Source of the DNA: Sulfuricurvum sp.
Lineage (GTDB): Bacteria; Campylobacterota; Campylobacteria; Campylobacterales; Sulfurimonadaceae
DNA length: 36,675 nt
Direction of reading: 5' to 3'
Assembly (NCBI GenBank): GCA_014764075.1
Contig: JACXUE010000001.1
Coordinates: 1-36,675 of the forward strand
Shown: piece after piece, positions 1 to 8,600 of the stretch
Layout of the letters: each line of letters begins with the position of its first letter
Numbering within the stretch: the stretch's first letter is position 1
Program-made: the position numbers and the translations under genes
The notes under the pieces: model-generated
Seen by the model: the letters and a program-made list of their open reading frames with translations, nothing else
Databases searched by the model: none
Told to the model about the DNA's origin: nothing

Positions 1-179
1 CGCTCGAGCATTTTGAGGGTTTTTGCCGATCCGTATGCAAGGGCATTGGAGCTGAGCATCTCACTCACCGTCAAATCGGCACCGAATTTTTTGACCACGT
101 TGCGAAACGGCAGATCGGTATATCCGGCTAGCGGAGCTAATGCGTAGATGGGGTTAGAAAAATCAAGTTTGGATGTCAT
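1..179 (-). CDS. tRNA-dihydrouridine synthase, N-terminal part (Dus family)
   Basis: This gene starts at an ATG at 179 and runs off the left edge, so only about 59 residues are visible. Dus enzymes are FMN-dependent and reduce uridines in the tRNA D-loop to dihydrouridine. The visible N-terminus carries the family signature APLAGYTDLPFR around residues 15-26, equivalent to the usual APMAGVTDxxFR that opens the FMN-binding TIM barrel, followed by a GADLTVSEM stretch matching the family's G-x-x-L-x-x-x-E-M. It lies downstream of the 339-residue membrane protein gene on the same strand, separated by two small hairpins. Family assignment is firm. The subfamily (DusA, B or C) cannot be decided from this fragment, although DusB is the usual form in Campylobacterota. 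Confidence 0.85.
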   Translation of the reverse strand, partial: MTSKLDFSNPIYALAPLAGYTDLPFRNVVKKFGADLTVSEMLSSNALAYGSAKTLKMLE

Positions 180-202
180 TGTGTACCTGCAAGACGATTA
201 TT

Positions 203-241
203 TTCGCCCTTTTGGGCGAAGCTTCAGTGCCATAGCGGCAC
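203..241 (-). terminator. tandem hairpins between membrane protein gene and dus
   Basis: Two perfect stems lie in the 74-base gap. The first pairs TTCGCCC (203-209) with GGGCGAA (214-220) around a four-base loop. The second pairs GTGCC (227-231) with GGCAC (237-241) around a five-base loop. The first could end or attenuate minus-strand transcription coming from the 339-residue gene. However, the minus strand continues AATAATC after the stem rather than a run of T, so it is not a classic intrinsic terminator. An mRNA-stabilising or attenuating role is equally possible. Confidence 0.4.
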
Positions 242-253
242 GTTAAACAAAAG

Positions 254-1273
254 TTAACTGCGGTTGAGGAAGATAGCAATATCGTAGTGCTTGTTCGCTT
301 TTTTCAAATCTCGATACGCTTTGAAAATCAGATAATCATTGTTAGACGTATTATTCAAAATCTCATTCGCCGTATCGATCATTTGAAAATCATACAACGT
401 GTAAAGATACCCTTCCATAGCATCGTCATTGTTTTCGCTCAACATCTCAAAAAGACGAATACGTTGTTCAGGGAGCATATTTTTTGACATCGCCTGAGAA
501 AGATTGATCCAATCTTTGGTCTCAAGTTTCAACCCAGAGAAAATAGAGACCAGCTCATCGTTGCTGATTTGAATGCCGTTTTCACTTGCATTGATCCGTT
601 GAACAAAATCGAGCAACGATGCTTTGGTGAAAAGGTGTTTGAATTTCATGACCGATCCGACCGAAGCGGTTTTAACATACGATTCATAGGCTTTAGCGCA
701 AACGATTTCACCGTAGCTCTCCGGTCGAGACAGAATGCTGTCTGCATCTATCTCACCACGTTCAAAACGGTTTAGGTTATTTTGAATCACGATTGAAGAG
801 GTTGAAGGCAAATGGAATTTTTTGATATCCACATTTTTCTTTTCTTTGACATCCCGCATCAATTGAAGCGCTTCATCGATCTTTTCATTACCGATAGAAC
901 GAAGAGTTTCATACGGTATGATCATCGAGTTATCGATCAATTTTCCCATCAGTTTGTAGGCGTTGCTTTTGTAAGCGTAGTTGCGCTCACTCACACCGAG
1001 CAACGAATCGCGCAATGCGTCAATCATTTTTTCGTGATCTTTATCTAAACGGCGCAGTTTATAATTTCCGACAAGTGCATAAACACCCATGTGAAGCAAA
1101 CTCGCCAAATACATGATAACAAGCGGTACCACTACCCAAAAAGCGATCGGAAGATTTGGAAAATGGATCCCTAACAAATCAAATGAAATTGTTCCGTTAT
1201 CAATGGAATAGACCGCCATAGCGACTAAAATCATCAAGATAAAAGATGCGATAGTGTAGCGTTTTAGTTGCAT
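254..1273 (-). CDS. conserved hypothetical two-helix membrane protein
   Basis: I do not recognise this 339-residue protein. It has two strongly hydrophobic segments near the N-terminus (about residues 8-24 and 43-68), then a basic stretch (KLRRLDKDHEK), and a long soluble, mostly helical domain of about 265 residues that is probably cytoplasmic. The C-terminal third looks like short paired helices, suggesting a TPR-like or adaptor fold, but no repeat is clear enough to claim. The start is supported by a GGAGAG-type ribosome site just before the ATG. It follows dksA by 14 bases and precedes dus, so it probably shares their transcript. No function is proposed. Confidence 0.8.
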   Translation of the reverse strand: MQLKRYTIASFILMILVAMAVYSIDNGTISFDLLGIHFPNLPIAFWVVVPLVIMYLASLLHMGVYALVGNYKLRRLDKDHEKMIDALRDSLLGVSERNYAYKSNAYKLMGKLIDNSMIIPYETLRSIGNEKIDEALQLMRDVKEKKNVDIKKFHLPSTSSIVIQNNLNRFERGEIDADSILSRPESYGEIVCAKAYESYVKTASVGSVMKFKHLFTKASLLDFVQRINASENGIQISNDELVSIFSGLKLETKDWINLSQAMSKNMLPEQRIRLFEMLSENNDDAMEGYLYTLYDFQMIDTANEILNNTSNNDYLIFKAYRDLKKANKHYDIAIFLNRS

Positions 1274-1287
1274 TCTCTCCCCCCGAT

Positions 1288-1641
1288 TTAGTGTTTATTT
1301 TTTTCGACAATCGGTCGGCATACGATACAATATTTCGCATGCGGTTTCACTTTTAAGCGCTGAAAACCGATCTCATCTTCACACATTTCGCAAATACCGT
1401 ACTGCTTGGTTTTGATTTTTTCCAATGCCATCTCAATCTCTTCGAGTTCATGCATTTGCTGAAAACCGATCGCATTCTCAACTAAATTGTCATTGCTTGC
1501 AGAAGCATAATCACCTTCGTCGTTAAGTTCCATATCACGCAACTGATTCATTTCGCTTTCAACACCGGTTAGATTTTTGATAATCTGAGCTTTTCGCGTC
1601 AACAATATTTCCTCGAAATAATGCAACTCATGGTCTCTCAT
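1288..1641 (-). CDS. dksA: DksA/TraR-family RNA polymerase-binding transcription factor
   Basis: DksA enters the RNA polymerase secondary channel and works with ppGpp to reset transcription, notably at rRNA promoters. The 117-residue protein has the expected parts: an N-terminal coiled coil, the tip motif D41-x-x-D44-x-A46 that acts near the active site in E. coli DksA, and a four-cysteine zinc finger (C84, C87, C105, C108). I start it at the ATG at 1641 because GAGGAG sits five bases upstream. A TTG one codon earlier is the longer alternative. It lies 9 bases after rlmH in the gltB-to-dus block. At about 117 residues it is shorter than the 151-residue E. coli protein, which is usual in Campylobacterota. 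Confidence 0.9.
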   Translation of the reverse strand: MRDHELHYFEEILLTRKAQIIKNLTGVESEMNQLRDMELNDEGDYASASNDNLVENAIGFQQMHELEEIEMALEKIKTKQYGICEMCEDEIGFQRLKVKPHAKYCIVCRPIVEKNKH

Positions 1642-1650
1642 CAATGCTCC

Positions 1651-2109
1651 TCATTTGTGATACGGATGGTTTGCTGCTAAAGAATAGGCACGGTATATCT
1701 GCTCCAATAAAACAGCTTTGGCGATTTTGTGACTCATCGTCATCTCAGAGAGACTAATAGCAACATCGCACCGTTCTACAAAGCTTTTTTCAAAGCCATA
1801 CGCCCCACCGATAAAAAATTGCACCGAGATTTTATCACTTATAAGCTTACTAAATGCAAAACTATCCAGTTTCTTTCCCTCAGGATGCAACGCAATCGAG
1901 TAATTTCTACCCAACATTGGAGATAATAATTTCGAATACGCCGCTTGAGAGGCTTCAGGACTAATCGTATGAGCCTTGACAACGTCTTTGGGAAACAGCT
2001 CGATATCCTCTACTTTGGCAAAACGGGAGATCATTTTCATCTGCTCTTGATAAAGAGGATCATAGAGTGAACGCTCTTTTTTCGCTATCGTGATAATCGA
2101 AATGTTCAT
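1651..2109 (-). CDS. rlmH: 23S rRNA (pseudouridine1915-N3)-methyltransferase RlmH
   Basis: RlmH is a SPOUT (trefoil-knot) methyltransferase that uses SAM to methylate pseudouridine 1915 in helix 69 of 23S rRNA on assembled ribosomes. The 152-residue length matches the family. The SAM-binding knot is visible as FFIGGAYGF (98-106) followed by SEMTMSH (121-127). The typical C-terminal end is also present, LLEQIYRAY leading to HPYHK. Its ATG overlaps the thiE TGA by four bases (ATGA), indicating translational coupling. Confidence 0.95.
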   Translation of the reverse strand: MNISIITIAKKERSLYDPLYQEQMKMISRFAKVEDIELFPKDVVKAHTISPEASQAAYSKLLSPMLGRNYSIALHPEGKKLDSFAFSKLISDKISVQFFIGGAYGFEKSFVERCDVAISLSEMTMSHKIAKAVLLEQIYRAYSLAANHPYHK

Positions 2110-2666
2110 AACAATCCCGATCCTATAACTCGATAAGTCACATGCTCAAAATAATCATCCAACCTTACTCCACCGATCGCCGCAACAGGGTGTTTGGAGT
2201 ATGCGGCAATGGCGTCGAGCGACTCACCCAACACTTTGGCATCCGATTTTGTATCGGTGGAGCGATAAGCACCCAAACCAACATAGTTGATATCCAGAGT
2301 ATTGGCAATTTCAATTTCGTGAATATTATGCGTAGAGAGTCCGATGATTTTATCTTCACCGATCGCCATTTTGAGAATTTTTATCGCACGGGAGGGGATC
2401 GGATTAATCGCGTAAAGATCTTCTTGACCGATGTGGATGCCATCGCAAAAACCGGAGAGTTCATAATGGTCGTTAACGATTAAAAACCCGTTCCAAAACT
2501 TACGCAAAGCGATCAAATCGGATTTGATAGAGGCGATATCGCCGCGTTTGTTACGGTATTGAAGCACTTCAGCACCGAGAGATGTAGCACGAGCGACAAA
2601 AGCGGCAAGATCACTCCCGCTTTGTCGAATCATATCGACATCGCAAAGGGCGTAAAGTTTTGTCAT
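2106..2666 (-). CDS. thiE: thiamine phosphate synthase (ThiE/TenI family)
   Basis: ThiE joins HMP pyrophosphate and the thiazole phosphate to give thiamine phosphate. The 186-residue protein shows the TIM-barrel landmarks of the family: LQYRNKRGD near residue 36, which corresponds to the QLR-K substrate motif, HIGQEDL near residue 77, and a C-terminal phosphate-binding pair, AAIGGV and VIGSGLL. It is somewhat shorter than the usual 200-220 residues, and the related TenI proteins share this fold, so strict ThiE activity is likely rather than certain. Its ATG overlaps the accD stop, and its own stop overlaps the rlmH start. The sulfur carrier thiS is about 30 kb away. Confidence 0.78.
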   Translation of the reverse strand: MTKLYALCDVDMIRQSGSDLAAFVARATSLGAEVLQYRNKRGDIASIKSDLIALRKFWNGFLIVNDHYELSGFCDGIHIGQEDLYAINPIPSRAIKILKMAIGEDKIIGLSTHNIHEIEIANTLDINYVGLGAYRSTDTKSDAKVLGESLDAIAAYSKHPVAAIGGVRLDDYFEHVTYRVIGSGLL

Positions 2667-3508
2667 TGAGGAAGAAGCAATCTAAGCATGTCGCTGAGAG
2701 TCTCTTTGAGTTCACTCCGTTCCACGATCATATCGATAGAACCTTTTTCGAGCAAGAACTCGGCACGCTGGAACCCATCGGGTAAATCGCTACCGATGGT
2801 TTGCTTAATAACACGCTGACCGGCAAAGCCGACCAACGCCCCAGGCTCGGCAATGATGATATCTCCTAGTGTTGCAAAAGAGGCACTCACACCCCCCATT
2901 GTTGGATCGGTCAAAAGTGAGATATACGGGAGTTTCGCATCGGAGAGTTTTGCCAAAGCCGCAGAAGTTTTGGACATTTGCATCAGAGAAAACGTACTCT
3001 CCTGCATCCGCGCACCACCGCTGGCACTGACAATGATCAACCCTTGACGCTTTTCAAGTGCACGATTAACCGCACGTACGATTTTTTCCCCCTCAACCGA
3101 TCCTAATGACCCCCCCATAAAGTTGAAATCAAATACGACCAGTTGCGTCGGGACATCGTTGATCGTACACTCTCCACTCATTACGGAAGAATAGGTACCG
3201 TTTTTTGCATATCCCTCTTCGACGCGTGCCGCATAACTCTTTTTATCGACAAAGTTCAACGGATCGACAGGACGGAGATTAGCGTCACATTCGACAAAGC
3301 TCCCCTCATCGGCGATGAGAGCAAGGCGCTCTTTGACCCCAATTCGGAGGTGATGTCCGCATTTGGGACAAACGTGATTTTGCTTTTCAATCTCTTTGTA
3401 GTACATCAACGACTGACACGAGGGGCATTTTACCCAGTGAGACGGAGCCTCGCTTTTGGTGGGTTGTTTTTTCTTTTTGGAGTCCCCGAACAGGTTAAAT
3501 AGGCTCAA
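2663..3508 (-). CDS. accD: acetyl-CoA carboxylase carboxyltransferase subunit beta
   Basis: AccD forms the carboxyltransferase half of acetyl-CoA carboxylase with AccA and moves the carboxyl group from biotin to acetyl-CoA, giving malonyl-CoA for fatty acid synthesis. The 281 residues begin with a zinc ribbon (C28, C31, C47, C50), as in bacterial AccD. The crotonase-like core follows, with SASGGARMQES near residue 160, and GALVGFAGQRVI near 220. The start codon is TTG at 3508, supported by AGGAG five bases upstream; this TTG overlaps the previous gene's TGA (TTGA). No accA is in the window. Confidence 0.95.
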   Translation of the reverse strand: MSLFNLFGDSKKKKQPTKSEAPSHWVKCPSCQSLMYYKEIEKQNHVCPKCGHHLRIGVKERLALIADEGSFVECDANLRPVDPLNFVDKKSYAARVEEGYAKNGTYSSVMSGECTINDVPTQLVVFDFNFMGGSLGSVEGEKIVRAVNRALEKRQGLIIVSASGGARMQESTFSLMQMSKTSAALAKLSDAKLPYISLLTDPTMGGVSASFATLGDIIIAEPGALVGFAGQRVIKQTIGSDLPDGFQRAEFLLEKGSIDMIVERSELKETLSDMLRLLLPQ

Positions 3509-4242
3509 AAATACTCCTTTTCTACAATCAAACGTATCTGCTCAAAAAGCGTTTTATCCGCACATATCAGGATATATCGATCATCATTAAACACATAAAG
3601 ATGTTTGCTAAGATATAGCCCTGCTTGGATATCGTAAGGTCGCATTGTACCCAAAAATAGCACATATTTCACATAAGGGGCATACGCCAATGAGAGAGCC
3701 AGTGCCCCGGGGGATCTGAATTTGAGCTTTTGTGCCATCAGTTTTCGGACTAATTCAGGGTGTTCCGGCGCTTTTTCAAAAAGACCGATTTTTGCCGATC
3801 CATTGGTGATAATCGTCTCTTTAACGTTGCTCTCTGTGAGGGAAGTGCGGTAATACTCATTCTCTGTTCGGACAAACACATCTCCGTTGGCAAGATTGCA
3901 GACTAAGGCTTCAGTTGTCGTACCATCAACGACACGGGCAATAGAAACACCATAATAGGGAAGACGAGAGATAAAATTGTCGCTTCCATCAATCGGATCG
4001 AGATAAATATTAGTAGTCGATTGTGGAGACATCCATCCACTCTCTTCGGAAAAAACCGACCCGAAGGGGGAAAGATGTTTAAAACAGATTTTTTCGGCTT
4101 TGAGATCGATACCGTTGCTGATATCTCCCCCAAACCCTTGCTCATGCAGCTCAAATAAGCTATTACTCCCCTCTTTAATCAAAGAGGCGATCTCGTGACA
4201 CGCCTGAATCGATGCGTGAATAAATTCCGATGATTCTTTCAT
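3505..4242 (-). CDS. inositol monophosphatase-family phosphatase
   Basis: This 245-residue protein belongs to the Mg-dependent, Li-sensitive sugar and inositol phosphatase superfamily (SuhB, CysQ and related FBPases). The metal-binding signature is clear: SEESGW near residue 66 (glutamate ligand), then DPIDGSDNF near residue 82. The C-terminal motif is altered to YDIQAGLYL, where the family typically has WDxAAG. The true substrate cannot be read from the sequence; inositol phosphate, fructose 1,6-bisphosphate, histidinol phosphate and PAP are all options in this superfamily. It sits between gltD and accD and its stop overlaps the accD start. Its ATG lies two bases after a TAG belonging to the displaced gltD reading frame, described under findings. 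Confidence 0.85.
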   Translation of the reverse strand: MKESSEFIHASIQACHEIASLIKEGSNSLFELHEQGFGGDISNGIDLKAEKICFKHLSPFGSVFSEESGWMSPQSTTNIYLDPIDGSDNFISRLPYYGVSIARVVDGTTTEALVCNLANGDVFVRTENEYYRTSLTESNVKETIITNGSAKIGLFEKAPEHPELVRKLMAQKLKFRSPGALALSLAYAPYVKYVLFLGTMRPYDIQAGLYLSKHLYVFNDDRYILICADKTLFEQIRLIVEKEYF

Positions 4243-4273
4243 CTCTACAATAAACTTTTCAGCGTCTCAATAG

Positions 4274-5617
4274 TTATCCGTCAAACGCTGCGGTAACGAC
4301 CAAATCGGCTCCGCGATAGCAATCTCCGCCGGCGTAGATTCCCGCCGTCGTTGTTTCATGTTTATCGTTGAGGACGATACCGCCCCAGCTGTTTACTTCG
4401 ATGCCGTTTTCCGCCAAGAAAGCAGGAACACACGGATCAAAGCCCAACGCCATGATAATCACGTCAGCGTTGACGTTGAAATCGCCCCCTTTGACCTCTT
4501 CCATTTTTTGGCGTCCTGATTCGTCTTTGGCACCCAAAACTGTTTTCGCCATATGGATACCGACCGCTTTGCCGCTCTCGTTTAGGATCACCTCTTTAGG
4601 AGAAGCGTTGAATGTAAAATCAACCCCCTCCTCGATAGCGTTTTTATACTCTTTGACCGAACCTGGCATATTGTGCGCGTCACGGCGATAAAGACAGGTG
4701 ACGTTTTTAGCCCCTTCGCGTTTTGCGGTACGGACACAGTCCATAGCGGTATCACCACCCCCTACTACGACAACATCGAGATCTTTGAAATCGAATTTTT
4801 TATCATAGGTGAGACCAAAATTTTTACGCTGGATCGCAGTGAGATATTCCATCGCGGTGAATACATTGGAGGCGTTCTCCCCCGTAATGTTTGCCCCTTT
4901 GCTTTTGGTGGCGCCGATACCGATAAAAACAGCATCATGCTGGTTGGCAATAGCATCGAACTCGATATCTTTTCCCACTTCGCACTCAGTGATTAGGGTC
5001 AAACCAGCCTCTTTGAGGAGGTTGACACGACGCTCAACCACTTTTTTATCCAATTTGAAATTCGGGATACCGTAGGTCAACAATCCTCCCGCACGGTCTG
5101 AGCGCTCGTACATCGTAACAGCAATACCTGAGCGGAGCAAATAGGTAGCCGCAGAGAGTCCCGCAGGACCTGAACCGATTACCGCCACTTTTTTATCCGT
5201 AGTCACCCCCGGAAAAAATGGTTTAAGACCTTGCTTGAATCCCTCTTCGTTGATAAATGTCTCAACTCCACCGATGGTAATCGCACCGTGACCGTCATTG
5301 AGAGTACAGTCCCCTTCACACAATCGATCGTGCGGACAAACACGCCCCATCACTTCGGGAAACGGTGAGGGCTCATTGGAGAGTTTGAACGCAAACGCCA
5401 AATCTTTCTCTGCAACCGCCTTGAGCCATTGTGGGATATAATTGTGCAACGGACACTTGTTCAAACAAAATGGATCACCGCATTGGATACACCGATCACT
5501 CTGTGGCGTAGCGTCGCTGGCGCTCATCGGTTCGTAAATTTCGCTGAAATCTTTAAGACGTTGTAATACCAAGCGCTTGGTAGGATCGATTCGCTCAATC
5601 GTTAAAAATTCTCTCAT
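4274..5617 (-). CDS. gltD: glutamate synthase small subunit (NADPH), C-terminus possibly frameshifted
   Basis: GltD oxidises NADPH through FAD and passes electrons to GltB, which makes glutamate from glutamine and 2-oxoglutarate. The 447-residue product shows the N-terminal iron-sulfur cysteines (C43, C46, C51, C55 and a second cluster near VCPHDRLCEGDC), the FAD-binding GSGPAGLSAA near residue 148, and the NADPH-binding GGGDTAMDC near residue 288. It ends at AAFDG, just where relatives carry DGR or EGR plus a final helix of about 13 residues. The next frame encodes a plausible helix (ITIETLKSLL) ending in a TAG at 4245-4247, two bases before the next gene. The protein is probably functional or nearly so. 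The clipped end is either real or a sequence error. Confidence 0.93.
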   Translation of the reverse strand: MREFLTIERIDPTKRLVLQRLKDFSEIYEPMSASDATPQSDRCIQCGDPFCLNKCPLHNYIPQWLKAVAEKDLAFAFKLSNEPSPFPEVMGRVCPHDRLCEGDCTLNDGHGAITIGGVETFINEEGFKQGLKPFFPGVTTDKKVAVIGSGPAGLSAATYLLRSGIAVTMYERSDRAGGLLTYGIPNFKLDKKVVERRVNLLKEAGLTLITECEVGKDIEFDAIANQHDAVFIGIGATKSKGANITGENASNVFTAMEYLTAIQRKNFGLTYDKKFDFKDLDVVVVGGGDTAMDCVRTAKREGAKNVTCLYRRDAHNMPGSVKEYKNAIEEGVDFTFNASPKEVILNESGKAVGIHMAKTVLGAKDESGRQKMEEVKGGDFNVNADVIIMALGFDPCVPAFLAENGIEVNSWGGIVLNDKHETTTAGIYAGGDCYRGADLVVTAAFDG

Positions 5618-5622
5618 ACTAA

Positions 5623-8600
5623 TTAATCCCCTTTATCCGGATTGAGTGGCAATTTGGTTAAGTTTTTTGGACGGATAAGCCAAAAATTACGAATTTCGAC
5701 ACGGAAGTTTTTAAGCAACTCTTGCGCCATTTCACTTTCGGTTTCAGCAACATACTCTTTTAACAAACGTTTGAGATAGTGACGAGCTTCATCACCATCA
5801 TCGGTATCGATACGGAGCACATCGATGAGTTCACGGTTGACGTTTTCGACAAAACTGTGATCCGAATCGTAGACAAATGCAAAACCGCCTGTCATCCCAG
5901 CACCGAAATTGATGCCCGTTTTACCGAGAATCACCACAACCCCTCCGGTCATGTATTCACACGCGTTGTCTCCCGTCCCCTCGACGATCGCCAATGCTCC
6001 AGAGTTACGAACCGCGAAACGCTCGCCGACCGAACCGGAGATGAACAATTTACCCCCTGTCGCACCATACAGACAAGTGTTACCGCCGGCACTGAACGCT
6101 TCCCCTTGATTTTGGGAGCGGATGACGATTTTACCGCCGTGCATCCCTTTGCCGATATAATCGTTCGCTACCCCTTCGAGGCGGATAGAGACACCGTTAA
6201 TAAGGAATGCTCCGAGTGCTTGACCCGCGATCCCTTTGAGATTGATTTTGATCGTGTTATTTTTGAGACCTGCATCTCCGTAGTATTGGGCGATTTCACC
6301 GCTGATACGGGCACCGAAGCTGCGGTTTAGGTTACAGATATCTCGGACGATTTTGACCGGACGATCGGGATTTTTAATCGCATCCATCGCTTCGGCCAAA
6401 ACATCCTGCTCAAATTCGTTCAGATCAAACGGTTCATTACTCGCTGATTGGCACGTATTAACCCCCTCTTCGCGGTGAAGGATCGAGCTGAAATCGAATT
6501 TTTTCGCAAACTCATTGTCGATCACTTGAAGTAAATCGCTCCGTCCAATCAACTCTTCCATGGTTTTATAACCAAGCTGAGCCATAATCTTACGGACATC
6601 TTCGGCCAAATAGGTAAAATAGTTGATCAACTGCTCAACCGTCCCCTCAAAATACTCGCTACGGAGTTTTTCGTTTTGGGTTGCAATACCAACCGAACAT
6701 TTGTTGACGTGACAGATGCGGAGCATTTTACACCCAATAATCGTCAATGCACCCGTACCGAACGCATAACTCTCAGCACCCAACAAGGCCGCTTTGACAA
6801 TATCCATCCCTGTTTTGAGTCCGCCGTCGGTTTGTACATGAACCAATCCGCGTAGGTTGTTCGCTTTAAGGGCGTTATGAGCTTCGGAGAGCCCAAGTTC
6901 CCACGGATTCCCCGCGAATTTGATCGAGGTGAGCGGAGCCGCACCGGTACCGCCATCACCGCCGGAGATGATGATTTTATCGGCATACGCTTTGGCAACA
7001 CCAGCCGCTATCGTACCAACACCCGCAGAGGAGACCAATTTGACCGCTACCGTCGCATTTGGATTGACCTGTTTCATATCAAAAATAAGCTGTGCTAGAT
7101 CCTCGATCGAATAGATATCGTGATGAGGCGGAGGTGAAATGAGGGTGACTCCCGGCATTGTGTAACGAAGACGTGCAATCAGACCGCTAACTTTGTGACC
7201 CGGCAACTGTCCACCCTCACCCGGTTTTGCCCCTTGGGCTATTTTGATCTGAATCTCTTCGGCTGAGCGTAAGTACGCCGGAGTGACCCCAAAGCGTCCC
7301 GATGCAACCTGTTTGATTTTCGAATTTTTGAGGGTTCCGAAACGTGCAGCGTCTTCTCCCCCTTCACCCGAGTTACTTTGAGCACCGATGGTGTTCATCG
7401 CTACCGCCAAACACTCGTGCGCTTCCGGAGAGATAGACCCCAGTGACATTGCCGCCGAAGCAAAACGTTTAAAAATAGCCTCTTTCGGTTCAACTTCGCT
7501 GATGTCGATAGGAGAGCGATCCGATTTAAATTCAAAGAAATCGCGGATAAATTTTTGACCGCGACCGTTAATGAGAGCGCTCAATTTATCAAAGTCTTCG
7601 CGTTTGCCCGTTTTGGAGACCTTGTGGATCGCATGGATCACATCCGGATTGAAATCGTGGTGCTCTTGACCGTTGTAAAATTTGTAGTACCCACCGATTT
7701 TGAGAGGAAAAATACGGTTGAAGCCGTTAACCTCAAACGCGTCTTTATGATTTCGTTCCAACCGCGCATCGATATCTTCATAGCTGAGCCCAGGAATCAT
7801 CACGTGTGATTCTCCAAAACATTCATGCACGATTTCACGACTCAATCCGATCACGTCGAACAATCCTGAGTTACGATACGATGCGATCGTTGAGATACCC
7901 ATTTTTGACATAATTTTCAGAAGTCCGGCATTGAGAGCATGATGGATCGATTTGAACGCTTCGGAGCAACTGATTTCATTTTTGTGCTGATCAATATGAG
8001 ATGCTGCCGTCGCAAACAGCAACGACGGATAGATCGCGCTCGCACCGTAAGCGATGAGTATTGCCGCACCGTGCGAATCGATCACCTCGGAGGTACACGC
8101 GACAATCGATGCCAAATGGCGGATTTTTGCATCCAACAACGCACGACTGATACGCCCTACCGCCATCGCCATCGGAATCACTTTGTGCTCTTTATCAAAA
8201 CAGCTGTCATCGAGGATGACAATGCGAACACCCTCTTCGCGTACCGCTTTGATCACCTGAGCGACCAACGCTTCAAGCGCAGGTTTCAATGCGCCGCTAA
8301 ATGCGGTTGAAAAGGTGCCATTAGTATAAAACGACTGATAGCGAGGCGATTTTTTGTCCCCGAACGATTTGAGTACATCGAGCTTTTCACGGGTGACAAT
8401 CGGAGAGATTGCCTTCAAACGGTGCGCATGTGTCGGGATTTCATCCAAAATGTTGTGTGTTTCGCCAAATCCAGTATTCAAACTCATAACCACTTTTTCA
8501 CGGATCGGGTCGATCGGCGGGTTGGTCACTTGGGCAAAACGTTGTTTGAAATAATCGCTGAAATGACGTTGAACAGAGCTGAACGCCGCCAGCGGAGTAT

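Noticed and set aside
2106..2700. TPP riboswitch near thiE (and thiS at 32.5 kb)
   Set aside because: Both genes are inside operons with overlapping or tight junctions and have no leader long enough for a riboswitch.
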